From the NCBI GenBank assembly GCA_017983635.1, contig JAGOBA010000005.1, positions 149,833-213,832 on the forward strand: a stretch of 64,000 nt of DNA, given 5' to 3'. The notes beneath the pieces are model-generated. The model made no database searches. It saw nothing but the letters and a program-made list of their open reading frames with translations, and was not told the DNA's origin. The translations under genes were made by a program, and so were the position numbers. Positions 44,572-53,808 of this stretch are shown one piece after another. The DNA is from Alphaproteobacteria bacterium (GTDB lineage: Bacteria; Pseudomonadota; Alphaproteobacteria; Micropepsales; Micropepsaceae). Each line of letters begins with the position of its first letter. Within the stretch, counting starts at the first letter, position 1.

Positions 44572-45936
44572 CTAACGGATGCCGATCGTCCGCAGCGCAT
44601 CCGGCGTATAGCGGTCAGCTGTCAAAGCATCGGCGTCGAAGTTGAACGGTTTTTCCCCGTTGATGAGCGATCCCGCGAGATAGCGCCCGCCACCCTGCAG
44701 GTCGTACACGATCTCGCCGACCGAGAAGCACAGCGGCACGTGGTAGAAGTTGATGTTGTGGATCTCTTGCACACGCCACAACCCACCGCGGCCATCAAAG
44801 AGCTCGCCCGCCACGATGCCCCAGCTGTCTTCGTCGAGATGCAAGACGCGCCGCGCGTAGAGATGGCGTTGGCCAGCTGTCAACTTCGCTTCGACCGTGT
44901 GAACGCGATGCGGTTCATAGCGCACGACGTCTTGGTTCAAGTGCTTCGGCTTGATCAGATCCTCGATCTTCGCGTTGACCAAGTCATAGGCGTTGTACGC
45001 CACGATCTTCACGCTCTTGCCTTTGTACGACCATTCGTACCGGTCGAGCGCACCGTTGAAACCGGTGAAGGAGTCCGCCGTCGACATGCCGTCTGTGTTG
45101 AAGCCCGGGTTGTCGTACGCAATATCGGGCGCGCGCCTGGTACGGCGCTGGCCCGGATTATATGACCACGCCTTACGCGGCTCGACCGTACCGTTCAAGG
45201 ATTCGTGCACCAGGATCACATTGCCCGCCAACCGCGCTGGAGCGACCGTGTTCTGCAGGTACATCAGCTGAATGTTGTTCAGATCCTCCGCCTTCTTCTT
45301 CGTCGGGTCGGTCCAATTGTTCAGCGCCTCGTCCTGAAACCGGATGACGTTGTAGGAACCGTTCGCCTGCACCGGCGCCGTCCCGAAAGAGCGATAGAGC
45401 TTGTGAGGCAGATAGCGCAGGCGATGGTTCCAGATCACCTCCTTGGCGTTGGTGGTAATCGGGAATGGCGTGCCCATGATTCCGCCAAGCACGCCTTCGC
45501 CATCCTTTGTCGTCTCGGCGACCAGCGCATTGTTCTTCGTCGCCGCCTGCACGAATTGCGGAACCGCACAGCTGCGCCGCGACTCGTAGACATTCATCTT
45601 GAACGTCGGCAGCGTCTTCAGCAGCGCCTTGTACCCGTCCGTGAGCTTGTCGGCATACTGGCCCGCATTCGCATTTGTGATCGTGTACTTCGGCTTGTCG
45701 CCGGGCCACGGATTGACCGGATGCTGCGTCTTCGGATCGAACTTCACGCCCGCCGGCGGCGCCTGCAGCCCGCCGGTATAAGCGGACACATCGCCGGCAC
45801 CGGCCACTTCACCGCCAAGCGGCGTCAGATCCTTCCCAAGTCGCGCGGCTTGATCGGCCGGCACTTTGGCCAGCGCCACCGGTGCACCGAGGCCCACCAT
45901 AAACGCTGACGCCAACATGAGGCGTTTGTAGGTCAT
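44572..45936 (-). CDS. DUF1329 outer-membrane-associated protein, copy A
   Basis: A 454-residue secreted protein: signal peptide (LMLASAFMVGLGAPVALAK), then the DUF1329 core with DLTPLGGEVAGAGDVSAYTG, ESRRSCAVPQFVQ, MGTPFPI, EVIWNHRLRYL, APDIAYDNPGFNTDG and RVLHLDEDSWGIVAGELFDG. The family has a LolB/LolA-like fold and often lies near RND transporters and hydrophobic-substrate catabolic genes. Start 45936 has GGAGGAAA upstream. A paralogue (copy B) lies at 47043-48485. Confidence 0.9.
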   Translation of the reverse strand: MTYKRLMLASAFMVGLGAPVALAKVPADQAARLGKDLTPLGGEVAGAGDVSAYTGGLQAPPAGVKFDPKTQHPVNPWPGDKPKYTITNANAGQYADKLTDGYKALLKTLPTFKMNVYESRRSCAVPQFVQAATKNNALVAETTKDGEGVLGGIMGTPFPITTNAKEVIWNHRLRYLPHKLYRSFGTAPVQANGSYNVIRFQDEALNNWTDPTKKKAEDLNNIQLMYLQNTVAPARLAGNVILVHESLNGTVEPRKAWSYNPGQRRTRRAPDIAYDNPGFNTDGMSTADSFTGFNGALDRYEWSYKGKSVKIVAYNAYDLVNAKIEDLIKPKHLNQDVVRYEPHRVHTVEAKLTAGQRHLYARRVLHLDEDSWGIVAGELFDGRGGLWRVQEIHNINFYHVPLCFSVGEIVYDLQGGGRYLAGSLINGEKPFNFDADALTADRYTPDALRTIGIR

Positions 45937-46189
45937 GAGACTTTCCTCCACCAAAATTTGTTGTCTGATCGAACGGCTGTCGCGCCCGAACCCGAACACT
46001 GAACTTGTTGTGTCAGATTAGATTGGCAAGGCCTTGGCCGGAGCAAGGCATTTCAAGGGGTTGGGGTCCGGATCCAACTTAGCCCAAAGTCCTTGCGTCC
46101 CACAATCGAGCCCTGCGCGGAATCCACCCAACGCAAGTTTGAATGGGCCGGTGTAGTCTTTTTAAGAATTGCACCATAAATGATGAGCC

Positions 46190-46906
46190 ATGGACCTGCG
46201 GCGGCGCGATCTTTTGCTGGCAACCGGCCTGACCTTGATCTTTGGCCGGGCCGCGCACGCGCGCATTCTAACCGACACGCCCTACGTTTTTCCGCCGCGC
46301 TCTATCGCCCGCAGGTTGTCCCTGCGAAATGCGCACACCGGGGAAACGTTCGACGGCCCGTACCGCGACGAAATTGGCCCGATCCCGTCAGCGATGGTCG
46401 ACCTCGCAATTTTCCTGCGCGATCACCGTGAGAACGTAAGCGGCCCGGTCTTCGTCGAAACGCTCGACTTCCTAGCCGACGTCATTCAATCCGCAGGCCA
46501 AGCGCGCGCCACCGTCCTCTCCGCCTACCGCACGGAGAAGACAAACCGCATGCTGGCCTCCCGTATCTTCGGCGTCGCGGAAAAGAGTCAGCACCTGGCC
46601 GGCCGCGCGATGGACATCACGCTGGATTCGAATTTAGCGCCGGCTGCGAAGGTCGCGCGCAAGCTGTCCCGTGGCGGCGTCGGCTGGTACCCTACGAACC
46701 ACTTCATTCACTTGGACTCCGGCCCCGTCCGCAGTTGGACGATCGACGCCACGATGAAGCGCGACCGCAACGGCCGCGTCTTCGACGTCTTCCAACCCGC
46801 CCGCATCGCCGAAAGCGGTAAGGCAATCAAACGCCCCCTGAGCGTCAAAGAACGCCTCCAACTCCAACGCGCCGTCGCCAAGCGCCAGGCGAAGACGGGG
46901 CGCTGA
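46190..46906 (+). CDS. DUF882 / M15-type cell-wall peptidase
   Basis: A 238-residue protein with a twin-arginine leader (MDLRRRDLLLATGLTLIFG). The M15-like zinc site is visible: SAYRTEKTN, SQHLAGRAMDITLD (His, Asp) and TNHFIHLDSGPVRSW (His). YcbK/DUF882 proteins act on peptidoglycan in the periplasm. It stands between the two DUF1329 genes on the opposite strand. Confidence 0.88.
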   Translation: MDLRRRDLLLATGLTLIFGRAAHARILTDTPYVFPPRSIARRLSLRNAHTGETFDGPYRDEIGPIPSAMVDLAIFLRDHRENVSGPVFVETLDFLADVIQSAGQARATVLSAYRTEKTNRMLASRIFGVAEKSQHLAGRAMDITLDSNLAPAAKVARKLSRGGVGWYPTNHFIHLDSGPVRSWTIDATMKRDRNGRVFDVFQPARIAESGKAIKRPLSVKERLQLQRAVAKRQAKTGR

Positions 46907-47042
46907 GGCTAAGAGGTTTGTCGCGCAGGCGGACTAGCCGCGCTTCAGACCGTCAAGGCGCCCACCGAAGGAGCCACGTTGCCAAACGTCGCCCACTATC
47001 GTGCGCTCACCAAAGGCTGGATCAGCAACCCTTACGAACCCG

Positions 47043-48485
47043 CTAGTACAAGAAACATGACGGCCCATCGCCGCCCGATCCGCCGCTTGTAGAGCTCAGT
47101 TCCACCATTCCCTCCGGCGTAAAGCAGCTCAGCCCCAACCCATCCCCATAGATGTTGACCGGCTTCTGTTCATTCGACAGAGACTGCGCCAAGTAGGTGC
47201 CCGGTGCTCGCACGTCGTAAACCAACTCAGCTATCGGGAGGCAGACCGGTACCTGATAGAAATTGACCGTGTGCAGCTCTTGCACGCGCCACAACCGGCC
47301 GCGGCTGTCGTAGAGTTCGCCAGCGACCATCGCCTGCATGTCCTCGTCAAGATGCAGAACGCGCCGCTGATAAATGTGACTGTCGCCCTCGCGAAGCCTA
47401 GCTTCCACTGTCCAAACGCGATGCGGCTCGTAGCGCACGAAATCGGCGCTCAAATGATCCGGCTGGACCAGATCATCATACTTCGTGCTCATAACGGAAT
47501 AAGAGTTGTACGGCACCACCTTGACGCTGCGGCCGATCAACAACCAATCAAAGCGATCAAGCGCACCATCGAACCCACCGAATGCATCCACCGTTGACAA
47601 GTTGGAAGTGTTGACGCCCGGGCTATCGTAAGCAATGTCAGGTGCACGACGAATACGCCGCATGTCGGAGTTATATGCCCACGCTTTGCGGTCACTTTGC
47701 GATCCGTCTATTGGCCCGTGGGTCAAGATAACGTGGAACACGAACGGCGACTCCGGTCTCGACAGCTTTACGGGTGGCGTCGGCTTTCTCACGATCGCCG
47801 ACTGCTTTCTCAGAAGCCACCTGCCGAGCAGCACAGCGTCCTTCCAGTCGGGGTCCGTCCAGCCATTCCATGAAGCATCGTCGTACTTGATGATCTCGGT
47901 CGGCTTGCCCTTCTTGACCGCGATGCTCGCAAGCTGCCGGTGCATCCTATACGGCACATACCTCAGCCGATGGTTCCACATCAGCTCCTTCGCGCTCTGC
48001 GGAATCGGAAACGGCGTGCCCATACTCCCGCCGCCGGTGACCCGTTCCCCGTCCGCCGTCAGCTCCACCGTCGTCGCGTTGCGCTTTGTCGCCTTTTGTA
48101 CGAACTTCGGCACGGTGCAGCTGCGCCGCGACTGATAGACGTTCATCTTGAAGCCGGGCACACGCTTCAGCATCGACTTGTGCCCGTCGGTCAGAACCGC
48201 GTCGTACTCGGTCATGTTCTCGGACGTGATCGTGTACTTGATCTTGTCATCCGGAAACGGATTCGGCGGATGCTGCGTCTTCGGATCAAACACGATCCCT
48301 TCAGGCACCCCGGTGAGCCCACCGGTCCAAGCCGGCACGTCACCCTCACCCGCAACCTCAGCCCCCAGCGGCGTCAAATCCTCGCCCAACCGCTCCGCCT
48401 GCTCTTTGGTCACCTTCGCAAGCGCAAGCGGCGCCCCGAGCGCGAACACAAGCAGCGACAACGCCAGAACAGACTTGAAGGTCAT
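47043..48485 (-). CDS. DUF1329 outer-membrane-associated protein, copy B
   Basis: A 480-residue paralogue of copy A sharing DLTPLGAEVAGEGDVPAWTG, KFDPKTQHP-like phrases, QSRRSCTVPKFVQ, ELMWNHRLRYVPY and RVLHLDEDMQAMVAGELYD. It has a signal peptide (LALSLLVFALGAPLALA), an extra basic insert (about 215-240: LLRKQSAIVRKPTPPVKLSR) and a Gly/Ser-rich C-terminus ending CFLY. The aromatic-catabolic operon starts divergently 243 bases away, so a role in uptake of its substrate is possible. Confidence 0.9.
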   Translation of the reverse strand: MTFKSVLALSLLVFALGAPLALAKVTKEQAERLGEDLTPLGAEVAGEGDVPAWTGGLTGVPEGIVFDPKTQHPPNPFPDDKIKYTITSENMTEYDAVLTDGHKSMLKRVPGFKMNVYQSRRSCTVPKFVQKATKRNATTVELTADGERVTGGGSMGTPFPIPQSAKELMWNHRLRYVPYRMHRQLASIAVKKGKPTEIIKYDDASWNGWTDPDWKDAVLLGRWLLRKQSAIVRKPTPPVKLSRPESPFVFHVILTHGPIDGSQSDRKAWAYNSDMRRIRRAPDIAYDSPGVNTSNLSTVDAFGGFDGALDRFDWLLIGRSVKVVPYNSYSVMSTKYDDLVQPDHLSADFVRYEPHRVWTVEARLREGDSHIYQRRVLHLDEDMQAMVAGELYDSRGRLWRVQELHTVNFYQVPVCLPIAELVYDVRAPGTYLAQSLSNEQKPVNIYGDGLGLSCFTPEGMVELSSTSGGSGGDGPSCFLY

Positions 48486-48551
48486 CTGAAGCTCCGCCGT
48501 GATCCAGGCAGTATAGCTGAAACAAGCGCCATAGCTCGCTCACAACGGAAT

Positions 48552-48606
48552 TACGCAGAGGCGCGGAAACGCGGAGGAAGAGCGACCCTCCGCGACCTCC
48601 GCGTGC
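48552..48606. repeat. Short GC-rich inverted repeat
   Basis: ACGCAGAGGCGCGGA and CGCGGAGG units at 48553-48577 face CCTCCGCGACCTCCGCGTG at 48587-48605. An imperfect palindrome of the kind found scattered between genes in GC-rich genomes. Confidence 0.55.
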
Positions 48607-48648
48607 AGGCACGACCGGCGGCGCCCATTTCTGCGCGTCAAATCATAA

Positions 48649-48681
48649 TTGACTATTCAGTCATCATTGACTATATAGTCA
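48649..48681 (+). promoter_or_regulatory. Promoter with two tandem TetR-type operators
   Basis: -35 TTGACT (48649-48654), a 17-base spacer and -10 TATATA (48672-48677). Overlying it are TGACTATTCAGTCA (48650-48663) and the perfect palindrome TGACTATATAGTCA (48668-48681), 18 bases apart start to start. Bound dimers would block both promoter elements. The second gene of the operon (50497-51159) encodes a TetR-type protein that is the obvious candidate. Confidence 0.75.
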
Positions 48682-48727
48682 TTTTAGAGGCCGGCATGAG
48701 ACCGGCACGCATTGATGGAGACGCCCC

Positions 48728-50497
48728 GTGGCCCAAACAAACATCCCGGTATTGATCGTTGGCGGCGGCGGCGCCGGCCTGACCGCGTCGGCGCTGCTCT
48801 CGCGCCTCGGAATCGAGTCGCTGCTCGTAAGCGCGCTCCCCACCACATCGACTCTGCCGAAGGCGCACGTGCTCAACCAACGCGCGATGGAAATCCTGAC
48901 GGAAGTCGGCATCGCGCCAGAGCTCTACGCGCGCGGCACGCCGCCGGAACAAATGGCCGCGACCGCATGGTACGCGGGCTTCGGCGGCGCGCACCCCGAC
49001 GCTGGCCGCCAAATCGCGAAGATGGAATGCTGGGGCGCGGGCGGCCGCGATCCGTTCTGGGCGAAGGCCAGCGCCTGCCCCTCGACGAACCTGCCGCAAA
49101 TCCGGCTTGAACCGATCATGAAAAAGCGCGCCGACGATCTCGCGCCCGGCCGCGTCCGCTTCGGTCACGAACTCGTCGACCTCACGCAAGACGCCGCCGG
49201 CGTCACCGCAACGATCAAGGACCTAGGCACGGGTGCCGACTACACCGTGCGCGCCCAATACGTCGTCGCCTGCGACGGCGGCCGCACGGTAGGCGCGAAA
49301 CTCGGTATCGCACTCGAAGGACAGCGCAACGTCGCACGTGCCGTCTCGACCCATGTCACCGCCGATCTTTCGCGTTGGGCGCGCGACCCCGACGTCCTGA
49401 TCCGGTGGATCTGGCATCCAGAAATGGCGGCGATGGGCGTGCTCGTGCCAATGGGGCCAAACCACTGGGGACCTCAATCTGAGGAATGGGTCTACCACCT
49501 CAACTATCCGTTCGATGATCCACGCGCGCTCGACGACGCGCGCGTCGAAGCCGATATGCGCATGGCGCTCGGCATCGGCGACCATTCGATCACGATTCAC
49601 CGCATCTCGCGCTGGGCACTCGAAGGCGTCGTTGCGAACCGCTTTCGCGTGGGCCGCGTCTTCGTCGCGGGCGACGCCGCCCACCGTCACCCGCCGACGG
49701 GCGGCCTCGGCCTCAACAGCGCGATCCAAGACGTGCACAACCTCACCTGGAAGCTCGCCGCCGTTCTGAACCGCCAAGCGACCGACGCGCTGCTCGACTC
49801 CTACGAACCCGAACGCCGCGCGACAACCGCCAACAACGTTCAACGCTCCGTCGAGAACGCGCTGAACCAGCTGGGCTTTGGTCGCCAAATGGGCCTGAGT
49901 GCCGAAGCGGGCACAGAGGCCAATTGGAAACAACTACAACGCATTTGGAGCGATCGCGCTGAAGACAAAGACTTCCGCCGCGCAACACTGCGCGCCGTGG
50001 CAACGCAGTCGATGGAGTTCAACGAACACAACGTCGAATACGGCTACACCTACACTTCGAACGCGATAATCTCGGACGACGCGGCGCCGGCAAACCCCGT
50101 CGATCCCGTCCGCGTCTACTCGCCAAGCACAAAGCCCGGCGCGCCGCTCCCCCATGCCGATGTCGACGACGTCGACGGCGTGCGGCAACCGTTGATGAAC
50201 CTCGTGCGCACCGGCCACTTCCTGCTGATCGCGGGCGAGGACGGCCAAGCCTGGTGTGACGCCGCCAAGGGCGTCGCGAACGACCTGAAAATTCCGCTCG
50301 ACGCCATCCGCATCGGCCACATCGACGGCGACTATCGCGACCCGCGCTGCGCCTGGATGCGCCAACGCGAAATTTCGAGCAAAGGCGCCGTCCTGGTACG
50401 TCCCGATCGCGTCGTCGCCTGGCGCAGCATGGGCGCCGCCAAAAACCCGACGGCAGACCTCGCAACCGCATTGTCCAAAATTCTAGGTCGTGCCTGA
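48728..50497 (+). CDS. FAD-dependent aromatic monooxygenase (phenol hydroxylase/TfdB type)
   Basis: A 589-residue class A flavin hydroxylase starting at GTG. The FAD dinucleotide fold is VLIVGGGGAGLTAS, DG motif VVACDGGRTVGAKLG, and the GD motif VFVAGDAAHRHPPTGGLGLN. A thioredoxin-like C-terminal region (about 500-589) ends the protein, as in phenol hydroxylases. It adds a hydroxyl to a phenolic ring using NAD(P)H and O2. First gene of a nine-gene operon. Confidence 0.92.
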   Translation: MAQTNIPVLIVGGGGAGLTASALLSRLGIESLLVSALPTTSTLPKAHVLNQRAMEILTEVGIAPELYARGTPPEQMAATAWYAGFGGAHPDAGRQIAKMECWGAGGRDPFWAKASACPSTNLPQIRLEPIMKKRADDLAPGRVRFGHELVDLTQDAAGVTATIKDLGTGADYTVRAQYVVACDGGRTVGAKLGIALEGQRNVARAVSTHVTADLSRWARDPDVLIRWIWHPEMAAMGVLVPMGPNHWGPQSEEWVYHLNYPFDDPRALDDARVEADMRMALGIGDHSITIHRISRWALEGVVANRFRVGRVFVAGDAAHRHPPTGGLGLNSAIQDVHNLTWKLAAVLNRQATDALLDSYEPERRATTANNVQRSVENALNQLGFGRQMGLSAEAGTEANWKQLQRIWSDRAEDKDFRRATLRAVATQSMEFNEHNVEYGYTYTSNAIISDDAAPANPVDPVRVYSPSTKPGAPLPHADVDDVDGVRQPLMNLVRTGHFLLIAGEDGQAWCDAAKGVANDLKIPLDAIRIGHIDGDYRDPRCAWMRQREISSKGAVLVRPDRVVAWRSMGAAKNPTADLATALSKILGRA

Positions 50498-51159
50498 TGC
50501 CGGCCATGACGAAAAATGAAACCCTGCCGAGGGTAGCTCGAAAGCGCGAACGCACGCGCGGCGAACTCGTTGCCGCCGCCGAACGCCTCGTCGCCGTCCG
50601 CGGCCTCGACGCGCTCTCGATCGACGAAATCACGGAGGAAGCCGACGTCGCGAAGGGCACGTTCTATACGCACTTCACGGACAAGGACGATCTCGCCGCC
50701 GCCATCGGCAATCAAATCCGTATCGAACTCGAAGAAAGGATCACTGCCACGAACGAAGGCATTGCTGACACGGCTGTGCGCATGGCGAACGGCCTATCGT
50801 TGATGTTGGCTTTCGCGATAGCGCAGCCCGTGCGCGCTCGCGCGCTTCTGCGCTTGATCCCCGGCGGCGTCGATCCCGAGACGCCGATAAATGCCGGCAT
50901 CCGCGGTGACATAGCGATGGGGATGAAGTCGAAGCGCTTCGCGGTCGCATCGGTCAACGCCGCCGTGGTCGCCATGATCGGCATCGCCATGTCGACCGCC
51001 TTGCACTTGACTGACACGACGCGCCGCGTCGCCGAACCCTATGCCTTCGCCGCCGAAGCGCTCGCGACCGCGCTGCTCGCACTTGGTATGAAGCAGGCCG
51101 ACGCGGTGCGCATCGCCAACGCCGCCGTGAACAATCGCAGGAAGGACATAGGCCAATGA
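50497..51159 (+). CDS. TetR family regulator of the aromatic operon
   Basis: A 220-residue repressor; its ATG overlaps the previous stop by one base. The HTH is LVAAAERLVAVRGLDALSID then EITEEADVAKGTFYTHFTDK. Being inside the operon, it is probably autoregulated through the operators at 48650-48681 and released by a pathway intermediate. Confidence 0.92.
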   Translation: MPAMTKNETLPRVARKRERTRGELVAAAERLVAVRGLDALSIDEITEEADVAKGTFYTHFTDKDDLAAAIGNQIRIELEERITATNEGIADTAVRMANGLSLMLAFAIAQPVRARALLRLIPGGVDPETPINAGIRGDIAMGMKSKRFAVASVNAAVVAMIGIAMSTALHLTDTTRRVAEPYAFAAEALATALLALGMKQADAVRIANAAVNNRRKDIGQ

Positions 51160-52004
51160 TCCTCACCGACGATCAGGTCGCAACGACCGATGTGAAGGCT
51201 TGGAAGGGCCTGCACCTGCTTCACTTCAGTGGCTCGTCCTGCTCGCAGAAGGTGCGCATCCTGCTGCGCGAGAAGCAGCTTCCATTCGTCTCGCATCACA
51301 TCAACCTCGCCCGCAACGAACACGTAACGCCCTGGTTCTTAGGGATAAACCCGCGCGGCGTGGTGCCGGTCCTCGTTCACGATGGCGTCGTTCATCTCGA
51401 GAGCAACGACATCATGGCCTACCTCGACGGCCTTCCGTCGGGCATCGGCCAATCCTACTTCCCCCAGACCGACCAAGAGCGCGAGGCCGCTGCGCAATCC
51501 CTGAAACTCGAGGATGATCTGCACGTCGATCTCCGCAACCTCACCATGGGCTTCATCTTCCCTCGCCGCCTGACTCAAAAATCGGAAGACACGCTCCGCC
51601 GCTACGAGGCCGACGGCGCAAACGATCCGAAGCGCATGAAGGAAGTGAAGTGGTGGCGCGACTTCGCGCGCGAAGGGGTCACGAAGGAGGCAGCGCGCGG
51701 GTCCGTGGCCGCGTTCCGCGACGCCTTCACGGCACTCGACGCGCGCCTCGCATCGAAACCGTGGCTGATCGGTGACCGGCTCTCGATCGTCGACATCGCC
51801 TGGTTCATATCGGCGCATCGACTGAAGCTCGCGGGCTATCGGCTCGCTCCGCACCCGCACCTGCAGGCTTGGTACGAAAGGCTGTCGCAGCGCCCAGCCT
51901 TCGCACGCGAGATTCAGCAACCCGCAGCCGTGAGCGCGATCACCACCGGCTACCGCCTCTATCGCCGCCTGAACGGCACGACACTCAACGACATCGCCGC
52001 ATGA
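51156..52004 (+). CDS. Glutathione S-transferase family protein
   Basis: A 282-residue protein overlapping the TetR gene by four bases. The N-terminal thioredoxin-like domain reads LHFSGSSCSQKVRILLREKQ (Ser/Cys active-site region), NPRGVVPVLVHDG (cis-Pro) and LESNDIMAYLD; a helical C-terminal domain follows, with a long insert around 140-175. In aromatic operons, GSTs act as maleylpyruvate-type isomerases or in ether/halide cleavage; which applies here is unknown. Confidence 0.87.
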   Translation: MILTDDQVATTDVKAWKGLHLLHFSGSSCSQKVRILLREKQLPFVSHHINLARNEHVTPWFLGINPRGVVPVLVHDGVVHLESNDIMAYLDGLPSGIGQSYFPQTDQEREAAAQSLKLEDDLHVDLRNLTMGFIFPRRLTQKSEDTLRRYEADGANDPKRMKEVKWWRDFAREGVTKEAARGSVAAFRDAFTALDARLASKPWLIGDRLSIVDIAWFISAHRLKLAGYRLAPHPHLQAWYERLSQRPAFAREIQQPAAVSAITTGYRLYRRLNGTTLNDIAA

Positions 52005-52023
52005 CGGCAGAAAGGATCAACCC

Positions 52024-52941
52024 ATGATCAAAGTCGACGACATCGCCTTCGTCCGCTTCAAAGCGCCCGATCTCGACCAAATGGAGACGTTTCTCACCGA
52101 CTTCGGGCTCGTCCGTGCCCACCGCGACGCCGACACGCTTTACATGACAGGCTCAGGCCCCGACCCGTATCTGCACGTCACCCACAAGGGCGAACCGGGC
52201 TTTGCCGGCGTGGCGTTCAAAGCCCGCTCGCTCGACGACCTGAACGCCTTCGCCAAGTCGCAAGACGCAAAAGTCGAAGCGCTGGACGGTCCGGGCGGCG
52301 GCAAAGTCGTCCGCCTGACGGACCCGAACGGTCATCCGGTCGAACTGGTCGCTGGCCGCAGCCCCGTCAAGGAAACGGCGTTGCGTCCCCTCGGCACCCT
52401 TAACGACGCGCACAAGCGCCCGCGCCGCAACGAACTGAAACGCGTCGGCCAAGGTCCATCGCATGTCATTCGTCTCGGCCACTGCGTCTTGAACGTAGTC
52501 GACTTCCGCGCGAGCGAAGCCTGGTACAAGGAACGCTTCGGCTTCATCACCTCCGACGAGATCAAACTCTCGCCCGAATTCGCACTCGGCGCCTTCATGC
52601 GTTGCGACCGCGGCGAAGAGCCGGCCGACCATCACACGATTTTCCTCGTCGGAACCGGCACGCCTGGATTTAATCATGCCGCGTTCGAAGTTGCAGACTT
52701 CGATGACCTGATGAGCGGACACGATGTGCTCAAAGAAAAGGCCTACACGCATCAATGGGGCATCGGCCGCCACTATCTGGGCAGCCAAATCTTCGACTAC
52801 TGGAAGGACCCATGGGGCCACACACTCGAACACTGGACCGATGGCGATTTGCTGACGGCTAGCTGGGGGTCGCGCGACTCTTCCTTGCCCGAACTGGCGG
52901 GCGTTCAATGGGGCATGAAGATGCCTCCAAACATGGGTTGA
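52024..52941 (+). CDS. Extradiol ring-cleavage dioxygenase, VOC family
   Basis: A 305-residue type I extradiol dioxygenase of two VOC modules. The C-terminal module has the Fe(II) ligands His153 (RLGHCVLNV), His218 (GFNHAAFEV) and Glu269 (HTLEHW); the N-terminal module lacks ligands, as is normal. Tyr259 and His250 lie near the expected active site. It should open a catechol-like ring next to the hydroxyls. Confidence 0.88.
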   Translation: MIKVDDIAFVRFKAPDLDQMETFLTDFGLVRAHRDADTLYMTGSGPDPYLHVTHKGEPGFAGVAFKARSLDDLNAFAKSQDAKVEALDGPGGGKVVRLTDPNGHPVELVAGRSPVKETALRPLGTLNDAHKRPRRNELKRVGQGPSHVIRLGHCVLNVVDFRASEAWYKERFGFITSDEIKLSPEFALGAFMRCDRGEEPADHHTIFLVGTGTPGFNHAAFEVADFDDLMSGHDVLKEKAYTHQWGIGRHYLGSQIFDYWKDPWGHTLEHWTDGDLLTASWGSRDSSLPELAGVQWGMKMPPNMG

Positions 52942-52952
52942 GGAGACAATCG

Positions 52953-53804
52953 ATGAAACTCGTCACGTTCACTGACACGGCGGGCACCCGCGTCGGCCTC
53001 GCCGTTGACGGCGGCATCGTCGACCTGAAGAAGGTTGATCCCGATCTGCCGCGCGACATGATCGGCCTCATGAACCAATGGCAAGCCGTTCGCGGCGCCG
53101 TCGAGCGTGCCGCCGCGCGCAAAGCGGACGTCGTGCAAAGCGCGGTCAAACTCGAAGCCCCGGTGCAACGCCCTGGCAAGGTCCTGGCGATCGGCCTCAA
53201 CTACGCCGATCATATCGCTGAAAGCGGCCAAGCAACGCCGGCCGAGCAAGTGTGGTTCACGAAAGCCGTAACCTCGATCCACGCGCCGTTCGAGCCGGTA
53301 CAGCTGCCGAAGGTCTCGATGCTGCTCGACTACGAGGCCGAACTCGTCGCCATCATCGGCAAGCGCTGCAAGCATGTGCCGAAGGAGAAAGCGCACGAAG
53401 TCATCTTCGGCTACTGCGCCGGCAACGACGTCACGGTCCGCGACTGGCAGTTCAAAACCCCGCAATGGGTCTTGGGCAAAAGCTTCGACACCCATGGGCC
53501 CATCGGCCCTTGGATCGTCACGCCCGATGAAATCGGCGACCCGCACACGCTCGGCATCCGCGCCTTCGTCAACGGCGAGAAGCGCCAAGACTCGAACACG
53601 AAGCACCTCGTCTTCAACGTCTTCGATCAGATCGCCCATATCAGCAAGGCGATGACGCTCGAACCCGGCGACGTCATCTTCACCGGCACCCCCGGTGGCG
53701 TCGGCGCCGCGTTGAAACCACCGCAGTTCCTGAAAGCCGGCGACGTCACCCGCATTGAAATCGACAAGATCGGGGCGATCGAAGCTGTGGTCGCGGCGGA
53801 GTAG
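52953..53804 (+). CDS. Fumarylacetoacetate hydrolase family protein
   Basis: A 283-residue FAH-fold enzyme. GLNYADHIAE, LDYEAELVAIIGK (metal Glu residues), GNDVTVRDWQ, GKSFDTHGPIGPW and GDVIFTGTPGGVG are family hallmarks. Such enzymes hydrolyse or decarboxylate ring-fission products. GAGGAGA precedes the ATG, 11 bases after the dioxygenase stop, consistent with action on its product. Confidence 0.93.
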   Translation: MKLVTFTDTAGTRVGLAVDGGIVDLKKVDPDLPRDMIGLMNQWQAVRGAVERAAARKADVVQSAVKLEAPVQRPGKVLAIGLNYADHIAESGQATPAEQVWFTKAVTSIHAPFEPVQLPKVSMLLDYEAELVAIIGKRCKHVPKEKAHEVIFGYCAGNDVTVRDWQFKTPQWVLGKSFDTHGPIGPWIVTPDEIGDPHTLGIRAFVNGEKRQDSNTKHLVFNVFDQIAHISKAMTLEPGDVIFTGTPGGVGAALKPPQFLKAGDVTRIEIDKIGAIEAVVAAE

Positions 53805-53808
53805 AACG

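Noticed and set aside
46907..47042. Frame reading PNVAHYRALTKGWISNPYEP after an AAGGAGCC
   Set aside because: It would start at TTG and run into the DUF1329 gene on the other strand, and no homologous family came to mind.
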